DNA from: Thermoplasmatota archaeon
GTDB lineage: Archaea > Thermoplasmatota > Thermoplasmata > Thermoplasmatales > Thermoplasmataceae
Direction: 5' to 3'
Assembly: GCA_023379435.1 (NCBI GenBank)
Contig: JAMCUH010000005.1
Span: 1 to 54,361 of the forward strand
DNA length: 54,361 nt
Part shown: positions 36,204-46,127 of the stretch, piece by piece
How the letters are laid out: the number at the start of each line of letters is the position of its first letter
Position numbering within the stretch: position 1 is the first letter of the stretch
Made by a program: the position numbers and the translations under genes
The notes under the pieces: model-generated
What the model was told of the DNA's origin: nothing
What the model saw: the letters and a program-made list of their open reading frames with translations, nothing else
Databases searched by the model: none

Positions 36204-37034
36204 ATGCTTTCTCATGAAGAGATTGATTACCTGAAGGAGATTGCAAGGAAGATAAGGGTCAGTTCTGTCAGGATGGTTTACGAAGCAAAGAGTGGTCATC
36301 CTGGCGGTTCGTTGAGTTTTGCAGATATATTCTCTGTGCTTTACTTCAAGGTAATGAACATAGATCCTTTAAATCCTGAGGATCCAAACAGGGACAGATT
36401 CATACTGAGCAAGGGCCACGCCTCTCCAGGTCTTTATTCCACTCTTGCTTTAAGGGGGTATTTTCCCACAACACTTCTATCCGGATTCAGGAAACTAAAC
36501 TCCAAGCTGGAGGGTCATGTGCACAGAGGTGTTCCCGGAGTTGAGTCGTCCACAGGATCACTTGGCCAGGGTCTTGGTGTCGGTATAGGTATGGCGATTT
36601 CAGCAAAGGAACAGGGAAAAAATTACAGAGTATACGTTGGAGTCGGGGATGGCGAAATGGAGGAGGGCAATATTTGGGAGTCACTTATGGCAGGATATAA
36701 GTTCCGGCTCTCAAACATTACTGTAATACTTGATCGTAATCGTGTTCAGCTGGATGGCATGACGGATGACATAATGCCCATGGGGGATATTGCCTCCAAG
36801 GTCAGGGCATTTGGATGGTCAGTGCAGGAAATAAATGGTCATGACTACAGTGAGATATATGATGCACTGGAAAAGGCTAAGCAGCAAAAAGAGCTTCCGA
36901 GTTTCATTGTTGCCAATACAGTGAAGGGTAAAGGTGTTAGCTATATGGAAGGCAATCCGAAATATCATGGCGCTCCGCCTGCAAATGAAGATGAGTACAG
37001 CAAGGCAATGATGGAACTTGGTGAGGTTTCATGA
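36204..37034 (+). CDS. Transketolase, N-terminal (TPP-binding) subunit
   Basis: 276-residue subunit of a split transketolase. SGHPGGSLSFADI start, LSKGHASPGLY, GSLGQGLGVGIGMA and the thiamine diphosphate/Mg motif GDGEMEEGN ... NRVQLDG. Together with the C-terminal subunit it moves two-carbon units between sugar phosphates. The stop overlaps the start of the next gene by four bases (ATGA). Split transketolases are usual in archaea. Confidence 0.95.
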   Translation: MLSHEEIDYLKEIARKIRVSSVRMVYEAKSGHPGGSLSFADIFSVLYFKVMNIDPLNPEDPNRDRFILSKGHASPGLYSTLALRGYFPTTLLSGFRKLNSKLEGHVHRGVPGVESSTGSLGQGLGVGIGMAISAKEQGKNYRVYVGVGDGEMEEGNIWESLMAGYKFRLSNITVILDRNRVQLDGMTDDIMPMGDIASKVRAFGWSVQEINGHDYSEIYDALEKAKQQKELPSFIVANTVKGKGVSYMEGNPKYHGAPPANEDEYSKAMMELGEVS

Positions 37035-37990
37035 CCGTTTCCGAGAGCCTTCGTGAGGCATATGGCGAGGAGCTCCTGAAAATTGGAAAGTCTGACCCGA
37101 ACATTCTTGTATTTGATGCTGATCTTTCGACATCGACCAAGACTGCCTTGTTTGGGAAGGCATTTCCTAAAAGGTTCTTCAACATGGGCATATCGGAACA
37201 GTCCATGGTGACAGCAGCTGCTGGAGCTGCCCTGACAGGAAGACAGGTATTTGTCTCCACATTCGCAGTTTTCCTTACAAGAACATATGAACAGCTCAGA
37301 CAGAGTGTCTGCTACAATAACGTGAATGTGAAATTTGTCGTTACTCATGCGGGAATAACCGTGGGAGAAGACGGAGCAACCCATCAGATTATTGAAGATA
37401 TTGGCATAATGAGTGGTCTCCCGAACATGTCTGTGATTGTACCGGTTGATTCCGTAGAAACAAGATCTGTGATAAGGTATCTTCATGAAGAGACAACCAC
37501 ACCATATTATGTCAGGTTAACACGAGAAAAGTTTCCGGTGCTTAATCAGCCCGATTACGAATACGTTCCCAGGAGAAGCACGGTCATGAGGGAAGGATCT
37601 GATCTCAGCATAATTGCCTGCGGTTCCATGGTTTCCATGGCGCTTAAGGCTGCGGAAATCCTCAAGGTCAGGGGCATTGATGCAAGAGTAATCAATATGT
37701 CGTCCATAAAGCCCATGGACACAGATGCTGTGATCAGGGCGGCAAGGGAGACAGGTAGAATCGTGACGGCGGAGGAACACTCCATATATAATGGTCTGGG
37801 AAGCAGAGTTGCTGAAATAGTAACAGAGCATTACCCCGTTCCAGTTTCCAGAATAGGAATGAGAGATACATTCGGTAAATCAGGCAGTTCGTGGGAATTG
37901 TTTGATTACTTTCATATGGGACCTTCAGATATAGCAAAATCATCTGAGGAGATATTCAGGGAGGAGAGCAGATTTGAAAATATTTCTTGA
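37031..37990 (+). CDS. Transketolase, C-terminal (pyrimidine) subunit
   Basis: 319 residues. Contains the central pyrimidine-binding domain with [21 protein letters not shown] (catalytic Glu that activates the cofactor) and the C-terminal domain ([31 protein letters not shown]). Forms the complete enzyme with the upstream subunit. Overlaps the transaldolase gene by 17 bases, so all three genes are translationally linked. Confidence 0.95.
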   Translation: MTVSESLREAYGEELLKIGKSDPNILVFDADLSTSTKTALFGKAFPKRFFNMGISEQSMVTAAAGAALTGRQVFVSTFAVFLTRTYEQLRQSVCYNNVNVKFVVTHAGITVGEDGATHQIIEDIGIMSGLPNMSVIVPVDSVETRSVIRYLHEETTTPYYVRLTREKFPVLNQPDYEYVPRRSTVMREGSDLSIIACGSMVSMALKAAEILKVRGIDARVINMSSIKPMDTDAVIRAARETGRIVTAEEHSIYNGLGSRVAEIVTEHYPVPVSRIGMRDTFGKSGSSWELFDYFHMGPSDIAKSSEEIFREESRFENIS

Positions 37991-38639
37991 TACCGGAAGC
38001 ATAGAAGAGATAAGGCAGGGGGTTGACATGGGTCTCGTTGATGGTGTGACAACTAACCCCACGCTCATATCCAAGGTAAAGGGAAAGGATTTTAAAACTG
38101 TGGTCAGCGAGATTCTGAAGGCAACACCTGGACCCGTGAGCATTGAGGTTGTCGCTGTTGATTACGAAAATATGATAAAGCAGGCCCTGAAAATTAGGGA
38201 ACTTGGAGAAAATGCGGTTGTCAAGATTCCCATGACAGTTGACGGACTCAAGGCAATTCGTGATCTGAAACAGAGGAAGATACCGGTGAACTGTACTCTT
38301 ATTTTCAGCCCCATACAGGCTATGCTTGCTGCTAAGGCTGGTGCTTCCTATGTATCACCCTTCGTTGGCAGGCTTGATGATATCTCAGAAGACGGCATGT
38401 TTCTCGTTGAACAGATAAGGTCAATATTTGACAATTACGATTTTCAGTGCAATATACTGGTGGCATCAGTGAGGAATCCTGTTCATGTTGTCAGGGCTGC
38501 AATGATTGGCGCTGATGTCGCAACGCTTCCTTTTGACGTTCTCACAAAACTTACGGAGCATCCCAAAACAGCCGAGGGACTCAACAGGTTTCTTGAAGAC
38601 TGGAAGAAGGTCTCGCCTGAGGGAAAATTCCTTCTTTAG
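37974..38639 (+). CDS. tal: Transaldolase (short, FSA/TalC type)
   Basis: 221-residue class I aldolase barrel of the small transaldolase subfamily. [13 protein letters not shown] start, [11 protein letters not shown], the Schiff-base Lys84 in NAVVKIPMT, and the C-terminal [15 protein letters not shown]. Swaps dihydroxyacetone units between sugar phosphates; with transketolase it gives a non-oxidative pentose phosphate route. The alternative is a fructose-6-phosphate aldolase, but the operon favours transaldolase. Confidence 0.93.
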   Translation: MKIFLDTGSIEEIRQGVDMGLVDGVTTNPTLISKVKGKDFKTVVSEILKATPGPVSIEVVAVDYENMIKQALKIRELGENAVVKIPMTVDGLKAIRDLKQRKIPVNCTLIFSPIQAMLAAKAGASYVSPFVGRLDDISEDGMFLVEQIRSIFDNYDFQCNILVASVRNPVHVVRAAMIGADVATLPFDVLTKLTEHPKTAEGLNRFLEDWKKVSPEGKFLL

Positions 38640-38647
38640 AATCTCAA

Positions 38648-40570
38648 TCAGACAAGGCGGATTGTTTCAAGGTCCCTGAGCGCATGGGCCTCTATCCCAA
38701 ACCTTGATTTTATCTGCTTCGCGAATTCTACGGCCTTTTCACCGTCTCCGTGGTTCACAAGTATCAGCCTGGGCTTGGGCTGCATTGTCGCTATGTAGGC
38801 CATAAGCTGTCTCTTATCAGAGTGTCCGGAGAACCCCTCTGCAGTTTCAACATTTATGGAAACGTTGAACTTTGTTGCCTTTCCACTCTCTGAAAGAGTA
38901 ATTTCCTTTGCGCCTTTCTGTATCTTTCTTCCCATTGTGCCATCTGCCTGGTAACCAACGAATACAAGGGTATGTTTCGGGTTATCCACCCATGCCCTGA
39001 AGTATTCCATGACAGGGCCTCCGTTCATCATTCCGGAAGTGGCAAGTACTATCTTGCTTTCTTCGGAATCACAAAGGTTTTGTCTCTCCTCCTTTGTTTC
39101 AACCTTCTTAAATATTTTTGAAAGGAAAGGATTGTCGTTTTTTACCATTATTCTCTCCTTAAGCTCCTTGTTGAGGAATTCAGGATAAGCTGCGTGAATT
39201 GCAGTTGCTTCCATGATCATTCCGTCAAGGTATACTGGAGTGGTAAGTTTTATTCTCCCCTCCCTTACCATCTGCTCAAGAACCAGCATAACCTCCTGGC
39301 TCCTTCCCACTGCGAAAACCGGTATGAGAACCGATCCGCCACGATCGAATGTTCTATTGACAATATCAACGAGAATTTCGCCTGCCTCCTTTCTGGTGTG
39401 CTGATAGTCGTCCCTTCCTGCGTATGTTGATTCCGTCATGAATGTTTCCACCCTTGGAAACCTGTTGTTTGCAGGATTAAAAAGCCAGCTTTTCTCGAAT
39501 TTCACGTCACCGCTCAGAACGATGTTATATAAGCCCTCACCGATATGCAGGTGCACAGAAGCTGATCCTAAAATATGACCGGCGTTGTAAAGTGTCAATC
39601 TTGTATCCCTTGTTATGTCGGTTGTCTCATTGTATCTCAACACAATTGTTCTCTTCACCATCTCCCTTATGTGTTTTGATTCATATGCGGCCTTCCTCCC
39701 CTCTGCATGCGCAACCTTTATGAAATCATTCTGCAAAAGAACTGCCAGATCCCTTGTGGGTGCTGTCATGTATACAGGGCCTTCATAGCCGAATTTGAAT
39801 AACACAGGCAGTATACCTGAATGGTCCAGATGGGCGTGCGTGAGAACAACAGCATCAATTGACGAAAATGGCTGAACTTCAGGAGCGTAAAGATACGGGG
39901 CCTCGGACCATGGCTGATCATAATCTGTGGAATTTAGCATGCCGCAATCAACAAGTATTTTTGAATTGTTTGTTGAGACCAGGGTTGAACTCCGCCCAAC
40001 CTCTCTGTGACCACCAAGCGCGCTTATTCTGATCCATGTTTCACCTGGCATTGGTGCTATGTTGAGCTTTTCACCGAGCTCATGAAGGAATGCTCTCCTC
40101 TCCTGTTTCACCTCGCGAAGTAGTTCCCTTACCTCCTTCACAGTTCGGGAATACATTGGCGGTGCCCTTACCAGCCTTGGTGACCAGTTCGTCTCTGATT
40201 TTATGATTGTTATGAAATTCGCGTTTCTGTCTGTTATGATGGATGGTTCATCAGCCTCTATCACGACCTCTCCGGTGTCACTCTCGAAATAAATGTCCTG
40301 AACACCTGCATTTTCCGGCACAATCTTTAGAATCTCCTCCTTTGCCTTGTCCTCGTCAGAAAGGATCGAGGGATCCGGTCTGATAATGACCCTTCTCTTT
40401 ATCTCCTGTGCAATCTGTATGGCGAGATCCTCTCTCTTGGAAAAAAGATCGGTACTCTTCGTGTAAACAACGATATTGGGGCCTTCGTAATCAACCTCAC
40501 TTATCTTGTTGTCCTGGTAAAGCCTGTCAAATATTTCTCTAATCTCTGATAGATAGTCCCTTGAGGACAA
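38648..40570 (-). CDS. Archaeal CPSF-type beta-CASP ribonuclease (aCPSF1-like)
   Basis: 640 residues: an N-terminal KH-domain pair (about 1-140), a metallo-beta-lactamase core with LTHAHLDHSG (HAHLDH at 245-250), the beta-CASP domain (SVLIPVFAVGRSQEVMLVL, ATSGMMNGGPVMEYF) and the closing GFSGHSDKRQL and LVNHGD motifs. The family processes RNA 3' ends and terminates transcription in archaea. The start is a TTG with a GAGGTGA ribosome-binding site 7 bases upstream, which supports it. It follows the proteasome beta gene by about 40 bases and is probably co-transcribed. Confidence 0.95.
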   Translation of the reverse strand: MSSRDYLSEIREIFDRLYQDNKISEVDYEGPNIVVYTKSTDLFSKREDLAIQIAQEIKRRVIIRPDPSILSDEDKAKEEILKIVPENAGVQDIYFESDTGEVVIEADEPSIITDRNANFITIIKSETNWSPRLVRAPPMYSRTVKEVRELLREVKQERRAFLHELGEKLNIAPMPGETWIRISALGGHREVGRSSTLVSTNNSKILVDCGMLNSTDYDQPWSEAPYLYAPEVQPFSSIDAVVLTHAHLDHSGILPVLFKFGYEGPVYMTAPTRDLAVLLQNDFIKVAHAEGRKAAYESKHIREMVKRTIVLRYNETTDITRDTRLTLYNAGHILGSASVHLHIGEGLYNIVLSGDVKFEKSWLFNPANNRFPRVETFMTESTYAGRDDYQHTRKEAGEILVDIVNRTFDRGGSVLIPVFAVGRSQEVMLVLEQMVREGRIKLTTPVYLDGMIMEATAIHAAYPEFLNKELKERIMVKNDNPFLSKIFKKVETKEERQNLCDSEESKIVLATSGMMNGGPVMEYFRAWVDNPKHTLVFVGYQADGTMGRKIQKGAKEITLSESGKATKFNVSINVETAEGFSGHSDKRQLMAYIATMQPKPRLILVNHGDGEKAVEFAKQIKSRFGIEAHALRDLETIRLV

Positions 40571-40609
40571 GTAAATTCACCTCTGGAGAAAATTTAAATT
40601 GAAATGTAA

Positions 40610-41245
40610 TTAAAATTTTACTTTAAGTTTTTTAATCCTATCCATGACTTCCTGCTCTGGAACATCATGGTAACCATTCTTTGGGTCAATAACGGCAATA
40701 TCTATCATTCCACCTGATGCAGAATCCCTTTGTTTAGCGGCACTGATTGCTCTTATGGCAATGTCAATGAGCTCATCGACCTTCAAGCCGCTTTCATATT
40801 CTGTTTCAAGAACACCGTAAACGAAAGGTGATCCGGAACCTGTGCTGACATACTTATCCTCAACACTTCCGCCGGCAGCGTCCACTGAAAAAAGATGAGG
40901 TTTCGTATCTATTCCACCTATGAGTATCTGCACCATATATGGATAAAACTTGGATTGATTTAGAATGTTTGAGAGAAGTGTCGCAGCAGCCTCAATTGGC
41001 ATCCCGAATTTCCTTTGTAACCTGTAAAGCTCGAGCTCTGCCTTCATGTATCTAACAAGGACCTGTGCATCTCCAACCAGACCAGCAATGGTCATCGCTG
41101 CATAATCATCAATGCGGTGGAGTTTCCTGCCATCCTTGTGGACAATGAAATTCTCCATAGTAACTCTTCTCTCTGTGGCCATGACCACAGAGTCGTTTGT
41201 AACCATGCCTAGAGTTGTAGTTCCAGTTGACATTACTTCATTCAT
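40610..41245 (-). CDS. psmB: 20S proteasome beta subunit
   Basis: Peptidase subunit of the archaeal proteasome. 211 residues; an 8-residue propeptide (MNEVMSTG) is cut before TTTLG, exposing the catalytic Thr9. The lysine of the catalytic site ([19 protein letters not shown] region) and SGSGSPF-like loop ([11 protein letters not shown]) are present. Very like the T. acidophilum subunit along its whole length. A GGTGA sequence precedes the ATG, and an upstream CATTTAATAG may be the TATA box. Confidence 0.97.
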   Translation of the reverse strand: MNEVMSTGTTTLGMVTNDSVVMATERRVTMENFIVHKDGRKLHRIDDYAAMTIAGLVGDAQVLVRYMKAELELYRLQRKFGMPIEAAATLLSNILNQSKFYPYMVQILIGGIDTKPHLFSVDAAGGSVEDKYVSTGSGSPFVYGVLETEYESGLKVDELIDIAIRAISAAKQRDSASGGMIDIAVIDPKNGYHDVPEQEVMDRIKKLKVKF

Positions 41246-41812
41246 AACTGTTCACCAAAAAAGCAACCTACAATCTCTAAAGACTATTAAATGTTTTACT
41301 TGCTCAGAGACATCCCTTCATGCATTCCAGAATTTCATAATTCCTTCCTCGAAAAAGTATCACTGGATATTGAACACCTGTTTCCAATATGATTGAAGAA
41401 TACATAGGACAAAGCATTCTGGCCTAAGAATAACAGTAAACCGGAGATATGTTCATTCCATCATGAAAGATGTTCTTTTCTGGTATTTGCAATATAATAT
41501 TCCTTCCTACCATCATTTTGCAATCCACAACTTTCACGTGCAATTCCAATCAAATAAAACCTCTATTCAAAACATTCCTGTTACCCACAGGAGCTGAATT
41601 CTTAAATGATAATCTTTTTCAGGGCACAAATGAACTAAAAATAAGTATGGTTTTGTTATTTCTGATACAACCAAAACACCTATTGTAGGTCAATGGGCAT
41701 CTTCACGTGCGAATTTCATATGTTTTAATAATTTGCCGTCCCCAGATGTGACGTGATTATTCTTTGTTGCACTGATCGATTCGGTTTAATACGGAGATAA
41801 CATACCAATATA
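41246..41812. other. Intergenic stretch of about 570 bases
   Basis: It contains the psmB promoter at the left and the CBS-gene promoter at the right. The track ORF 41470-41688 has no family signal. A short open stretch from 41463 (MKDVLFWYLQYNIP) has a coding-like start and may be debris. No RNA gene recognised. Confidence 0.4.
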
Positions 41813-42235
41813 ATGGTCCTTACAGCCGCAGACATAATGAGGAAGCCGCCAAAGACAGTATCTCCGGACATTTCGGTGAGTGAAAGCTCAAAGATCATGA
41901 GGGATACAGGGGAGGGCTTTTTGATCATACGTGAAGGAACAGACATTCTGGGCATAGTAACAGAGTGGGATCTTGTATCCAAGGTTATGGCGGCAGGAAT
42001 TGACCCAGATAGCATAAAGATAGAAAAGATCATGACAAGGAATTTCATCCACATTCCTCCGGACACTCCTACGATCAAGATAACTGAAACCATGAGGGAA
42101 CACGGCATAAGAAGGCTTATCGTAATGAACGGCAGAGAGCTTCTTGGTGTCATAACATCCAGGGACATTCTTCGCATATTCAAGGACTACGTGGAGAACG
42201 TCAGCGAGATAGTCTACAGGTTCGGTATCAAATAG
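41813..42235 (+). CDS. Tandem CBS-domain protein
   Basis: 140 residues made of two CBS domains: TAADIMRKPPKTVSP ... GIVTEWDLVSKV (about 1-65) and IMTRNFIHIPPDTPTI ... LGVITSRDILRIF (about 70-130). CBS pairs usually bind AMP, ATP or S-adenosylmethionine and sense energy or metabolite state. No effector domain is attached. Stop codon touches the end of the convergent exonuclease gene. Partner unknown. Confidence 0.9.
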   Translation: MVLTAADIMRKPPKTVSPDISVSESSKIMRDTGEGFLIIREGTDILGIVTEWDLVSKVMAAGIDPDSIKIEKIMTRNFIHIPPDTPTIKITETMREHGIRRLIVMNGRELLGVITSRDILRIFKDYVENVSEIVYRFGIK

Positions 42236-42874
42236 TCACTGCGACATTATATTGTCGAAAAGTACAAGAAGATCGTATGAGTCACCAAGTGAGTATTTAA
42301 AGAAGTCATCCCTCCTCTCATTCCAGAGGAATTTTATCGCCTCACCTTTGTTCATGTTCTCAATTTCCGATATGCCCTTCACCTTCATCGTCGGTAGGTC
42401 ACGGTATAGATCAAGCGTCAGTGTCTCTGAAAGCTTTCTTGTTTTGTAACTTCCAGTTCTGTTGAAAACATCCTCGGAAACAAGATACATCATGTCAAGA
42501 CACCACGAGGTGCCAAAGTAAAATTCCAGATTCCTTAAACGATCTTCCCATCTTAAGGTTTTAATTTTTGTCATTATGAGTGGTATGTCGTAACCGGTGT
42601 GGTTGTAGCCAAGAATGATATCCGGTGATATCTCCGCCATTCTCTGGTCTAAATCGCGTAATATTCTCATCTCTTCGCTGTATGAATCAGACTCCGCAAT
42701 GAAAACTTGGCATTTTATCTCTGATTGCACTCTTTCACAGATTGAAACAGAGATTATTCTCTCACCTTTCAGGAAACCGCCAGAATCGACGACAAGTGTT
42801 TCCAGATCAAAGGAACATATGCGGGGATCCTTGATGCATGACAGGAAATAAGATACCTTTTCCTTAAGATTCAT
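42236..42874 (-). CDS. Stand-alone DEDDy 3'-5' exonuclease (PolB-like)
   Basis: 212-residue RNase H-fold exonuclease resembling the proofreading domain of family B DNA polymerases, without a polymerase domain. Exo I SFDLET (Asp23/Glu25), Exo II GYNHTGYDIPLI (Asn-x5-Asp), Exo III FFKYSLGDSYDLL with the Tyr-x3-Asp of the DEDDy class. Probably trims DNA or RNA 3' ends. It could be a repair exonuclease; the substrate cannot be read from sequence. Confidence 0.82.
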   Translation of the reverse strand: MNLKEKVSYFLSCIKDPRICSFDLETLVVDSGGFLKGERIISVSICERVQSEIKCQVFIAESDSYSEEMRILRDLDQRMAEISPDIILGYNHTGYDIPLIMTKIKTLRWEDRLRNLEFYFGTSWCLDMMYLVSEDVFNRTGSYKTRKLSETLTLDLYRDLPTMKVKGISEIENMNKGEAIKFLWNERRDDFFKYSLGDSYDLLVLFDNIMSQ

Positions 42875-42922
42875 TACATGGATCAGTTAAAGATGGAATT
42901 AAAATTTTGATCATTGTGGGTC

Positions 42923-43402
42923 CTACACCTGAACAATCTTAGAAACAAAGCTGCACTTTGGAAGTATTATGCTTTTTTTCAGTTCCTTGGGTATCCTGAG
43001 TTCATCAATGTCAACAAAACCATGTATCTTGCTCTCCACGGTCTGATCATCAATGTCAGTCAGCGTGAGAACTTTGATATTCCTGAATGAAACCTTTCTT
43101 GAGAATTCCTTTATCTCTTCCCCTTTAAGTGTAAGTTCGTCTATGTTAGCAATTATCTGAAGGTTTGAATTCCTCGCACCTTCAACGAAATTCTTTGATA
43201 TGTTCACTGCACCATCCATGGTACTTGAAAGTAATCTATAAGCATCATTGGTAACCTCACCTATGGTTTGCCCCATCTCCTTGGCTAGGGCATTTATCCT
43301 CCTATAGAGATCCTTGCGAACTCCCTTGATGGAGACAGATTTTTCCTCTTTCTTGTTTTCATCTTCATTTTTATCATTCTTATTCTCATCATTCTCTGAC
43401 AT
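42923..43402 (-). CDS. Hypothetical protein with charged N-terminus and ribbon-helix-helix-like segment
   Basis: 159 residues from ATG 43402; the track's earlier start (43456) precedes a TATA-like TTTAATAG that lies about 26 bases before this ATG. An extremely charged N-terminus (Asn/Asp/Glu/Lys for about 25 residues) is followed by VSIKGVRKDLYRRINALAKEMGQTIGEVTNDAYRLL, which looks like a ribbon-helix-helix DNA-binding unit (strand, two helices). The C-terminal part is strand-rich (NLQIIANIDELTLKGEEI) and of unknown fold. Possibly a DNA-binding regulator; low certainty. Confidence 0.65.
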   Translation of the reverse strand: MSENDENKNDKNEDENKKEEKSVSIKGVRKDLYRRINALAKEMGQTIGEVTNDAYRLLSSTMDGAVNISKNFVEGARNSNLQIIANIDELTLKGEEIKEFSRKVSFRNIKVLTLTDIDDQTVESKIHGFVDIDELRIPKELKKSIILPKCSFVSKIVQV

Positions 43403-43504
43403 AGTTGGATATATCATACGACTATTAAAGATTACTGGTAAACTTTCTTTACTCAAGTCGCAAATGAAGATTTTAAATCCGTCCCTCTAATATGCCCCTT
43501 CATA

Positions 43505-43900
43505 ATGAGATATTGTTGCAGGCAATATACAGGTAAGAGCGTGGATTTAGATGAGCTTACCAATGTTGTTGTTCAGTTCTTCCGGGAAGAGAATTTCAAG
43601 GTTCATGCTCTCAAGATGGGAAGAAGGTTTTTTGTTCAGGCGAGGAAGGGAGGTATGTACAGACCTGTTCTTTCCAATGATCACGCATTTACAATGGCCA
43701 TAGAGGGCGAACCATCGGATTTCAAAATTCTCCTTGGTGTTTCACCATGGCATGACATGCCTGAACCATCAGCCGCAGAACCATTTTTCTCCAACCCCAT
43801 ATCTGCCTTCACAGAGGTGAAAGAATCCATATGGTCCTATGAACTTGAACACAACCTCTGGCATTATATAGAGAATCAGATAGAGCTTGGACTTCAGTAA
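43505..43900 (+). CDS. Hypothetical protein, unknown
   Basis: 131 residues, soluble, no membrane helix. N-terminal CCRQYTGKSVDLDELTNVVVQFFREENFKVHALKMGRRFFVQARK suggests an alpha/beta domain; the C-terminal part has Pro-rich PWHDMPEPSAAEPFF and a Trp-rich helix (SIWSYELEHNLWHYIE). No family recognised. A TATA-like GATTTTAAAT lies upstream at about the right distance for a leaderless ATG. It ends one base before convergent purC. Confidence 0.65.
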   Translation: MRYCCRQYTGKSVDLDELTNVVVQFFREENFKVHALKMGRRFFVQARKGGMYRPVLSNDHAFTMAIEGEPSDFKILLGVSPWHDMPEPSAAEPFFSNPISAFTEVKESIWSYELEHNLWHYIENQIELGLQ

Positions 43901-43901
43901 C

Positions 43902-44792
43902 TCAGAAGTTCCAGGGGTTGCCTGTGATTGCTGTGTACATCGATCTGTAAAGATTAACCGTTTTATTCCTGAGATCGTCCGGTAAAGGTGGAATATCCGG
44001 TTCTTTCGAGCCGTTGCTTCTTGCTCTGTAGAGCATGTCGTAATATCCGGTTGACCTGTAATACTGCCGGACAAATTCCTTGCTTAGCTCCCTCACCTGA
44101 CCAGCTCTGTAAAGAGCAAGGTCCCAGAATCGGTCCTCATCAGCGGTTCCGAATGTGTCCACTATGATCGGTCTACGATCAGAATCCAAAGCAATCTCCT
44201 TCTTTCCATCTGCGTGGAGGAGATTCCTTTTTTCAACCTCATTCTTCATAATGTCATCAATCCTGAGGACAAGTTCTCTTACCTCAGATATTTCATCTTT
44301 ACCAAGACCGGAAATTGATGATGCCTCCTCAATACCAAGGGGGCGGTCGTAGTCCTCGAATTTTGTCGTCATCTCGAACATTGGTTCTGGTATCATTTCC
44401 CCGTACTCCGGGAATTTCCTAAAACCAATGTCTTGAAATTTGATCTTTCCTGATTTTAGCCTGTCCATCAGTGTTCCTGCAACGTAATACCTGGTGACGA
44501 ACTCCAGCGGAATAAGAAAGTTCCCTTTTTCCCCGGAGTTTTTCTTTATGATTTTGAATTTTTTCACGTTCATTGTGTTGTGCTCCGGTGTTGATATGAA
44601 ATGGGTTGCAATCCCTTTACTCTCAAGAATCCTGAACCAGAATGCTGCAGTCATGCACAGTGATATTCCCTTACCGTCTATCAACGTGGGAATAATTTTG
44701 TCAAATACAGAAATCTTGTCGGTAAAGACAAAATGAAGAAAATCCCCAGCATCATAAACCTCCTTTACCTTGCCTGTCCTTATGAGCTCCAT
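43902..44792 (-). CDS. purC: SAICAR synthetase
   Basis: Phosphoribosylaminoimidazole-succinocarboxamide synthase, the aspartate-adding step of purine synthesis. 296 residues with GKVKEVYDAGDFLHFVFTDKISVFD (ATP-binding N-terminus), EFVTRYYVAGTLMDRL and the phosphate/aspartate loop ADGKKEIALDSDRRPIIVDTFGTADEDR. Length is typical of the archaeal/eukaryotic-like form. Its product is the substrate of PurB, encoded at 28 kb. Confidence 0.96.
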   Translation of the reverse strand: MELIRTGKVKEVYDAGDFLHFVFTDKISVFDKIIPTLIDGKGISLCMTAAFWFRILESKGIATHFISTPEHNTMNVKKFKIIKKNSGEKGNFLIPLEFVTRYYVAGTLMDRLKSGKIKFQDIGFRKFPEYGEMIPEPMFEMTTKFEDYDRPLGIEEASSISGLGKDEISEVRELVLRIDDIMKNEVEKRNLLHADGKKEIALDSDRRPIIVDTFGTADEDRFWDLALYRAGQVRELSKEFVRQYYRSTGYYDMLYRARSNGSKEPDIPPLPDDLRNKTVNLYRSMYTAITGNPWNF

Positions 44793-44872
44793 GCGGGAAT
44801 ATAGGCAGTTGAGTTATTAATCTTATGAAGAATGTATATGCATCTGAGGAAGCATGGGTGCTCAAGGTTCAG

Positions 44873-45301
44873 TCAAGGAAGGAAAACAGACAACTCCAGA
44901 AGTTTTTCCATTTGAATAGCCAAATTCAAATGATCAAGGCTTAGCTTGAACACTGAAACATAATGTCCCAGAAACACCTCGATTATGTAAGATATGATTA
45001 CGGATATTATTGATATCAAGACACCACCGGCAAATGATGTTTCAAAGATGATGGAATAGAAATAGATCAGCACAAGGAAGGCAATCACGAGCGCTATGAT
45101 ATAGAAATAAGATGTTATGGCAGAAAGAACATAACCCACAAGTGAATAAAAAATCAGGAAAACTATGGGGCCCAAGAATGCAGCTATTACTGCCCGTCCT
45201 ATACTTGAATGCTTCGACACGAGCTTTGAAGCGAAATAAATTGGAAAGGTAATAATGGCAATATCTATGATAACCTCAAGAATTAAATATAAAATATTCA
45301 T
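44873..45301 (-). CDS. Four-helix membrane protein, unknown
   Basis: 142 residues with four strongly hydrophobic segments (about 1-24, 38-60, 64-86 and 90-112) and an amphipathic C-terminal helix (SLDHLNLAIQMEKLLELS). No motif or family recognised. Low-complexity Ile/Val/Tyr composition is like that of other archaeal integral membrane proteins. It lies 37 bases downstream of the heme-oxygenase-fold gene on the same strand. Confidence 0.65.
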   Translation of the reverse strand: MNILYLILEVIIDIAIITFPIYFASKLVSKHSSIGRAVIAAFLGPIVFLIFYSLVGYVLSAITSYFYIIALVIAFLVLIYFYSIIFETSFAGGVLISIISVIISYIIEVFLGHYVSVFKLSLDHLNLAIQMEKLLELSVFLP

Positions 45302-45338
45302 GATTTAATACATTCTGTTCTGATATTAATAGTTGAGT

Positions 45339-46034
45339 CTATCTTGAAGACAGGCCATTCCAGAAATCTGTTTCAAGGTCAAGGATGCCCTTAGCACCCT
45401 CCAGGAATTTCCTTCTTGCCTCAGGGTTGTTCTTGTGCGTGCCCAGTACATCCTCCATGGCTTCCTCGTGGTGAATTTCCAGTTCACGATGGAAAGTGAA
45501 GTACGTTATATCCATGTTGGAATATGCTGGATTTTTTTCTTTCCACTTGTTGAGACCTGGAATAATTTTGTCCCACATTGGTATTGCCATGTTTTCCAAT
45601 CCAAATTCTGCTCCCAGTGCCATAAAATGGTCTCCTGCAAAATAGTCTCTCATACCGTCGAGCCAAGCCTTTGTTGTTTTGAGCTGCTTTTGCTTTACCA
45701 GGTCAGCGGGACTAATCCCTATACTTCTCAGGTACTGTCTATAGAGAAGTTCGTGTCTCTTTTTTGGATCGTTGTCACCCAGCTCAGACACGAGAATGGT
45801 GGTAAGATTCTCCGCGTCATTTTCATCAGGTGTGTTCACCAAAAGTGTGGATAGAATGGAAGGCCATTCACGCGTAAAGTGGTAGAACTCTTCGGAAAAC
45901 CTTCTAAACTCGTCCTCGCTTATGTCACCCTTTGAGAGCCTATTAATGAAAGGATTGTTCGTTGCGCTGTGTTTCTTGACAAAATTATAAGTTTCTTTAT
46001 AAAAATTTTCAGCCTCAGTGTCATTTGATTGCAT
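45339..46034 (-). CDS. Heme-oxygenase-fold protein (TenA/PqqC/HDO-like)
   Basis: 231 residues, all helical. Motifs fit the heme-oxygenase-like diiron (HDO) / TenA-PqqC group: EEFYHFTREWP, LVSELGDNDPKKRHELLYRQYL, ALGAEFGLENMAIPMW and FHRELEIHHEEAM, which supply Glu, His and Asp residues spaced as metal ligands. Members bind two irons and carry out oxygen-dependent cleavage, or hydrolyse thiamine fragments. There is no thiamine or PQQ gene nearby, so an iron-containing redox enzyme is my best guess. A TTAATAATA box lies about 24 bases before the ATG. Confidence 0.78.
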   Translation of the reverse strand: MQSNDTEAENFYKETYNFVKKHSATNNPFINRLSKGDISEDEFRRFSEEFYHFTREWPSILSTLLVNTPDENDAENLTTILVSELGDNDPKKRHELLYRQYLRSIGISPADLVKQKQLKTTKAWLDGMRDYFAGDHFMALGAEFGLENMAIPMWDKIIPGLNKWKEKNPAYSNMDITYFTFHRELEIHHEEAMEDVLGTHKNNPEARRKFLEGAKGILDLETDFWNGLSSR

Positions 46035-46127
46035 AGTACAGCAAATATAACGATTATTATTAACTTTTTGTAATTACACCATATGCAGGAAAAGATAGGA
46101 ACCTTTATTATTGCAGCATAAAAATAA

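Noticed and set aside
41470-41688. Plus-strand ORF of 72 residues
   Set aside because: No family signal; AT-rich intergenic sequence gives such frames by chance.
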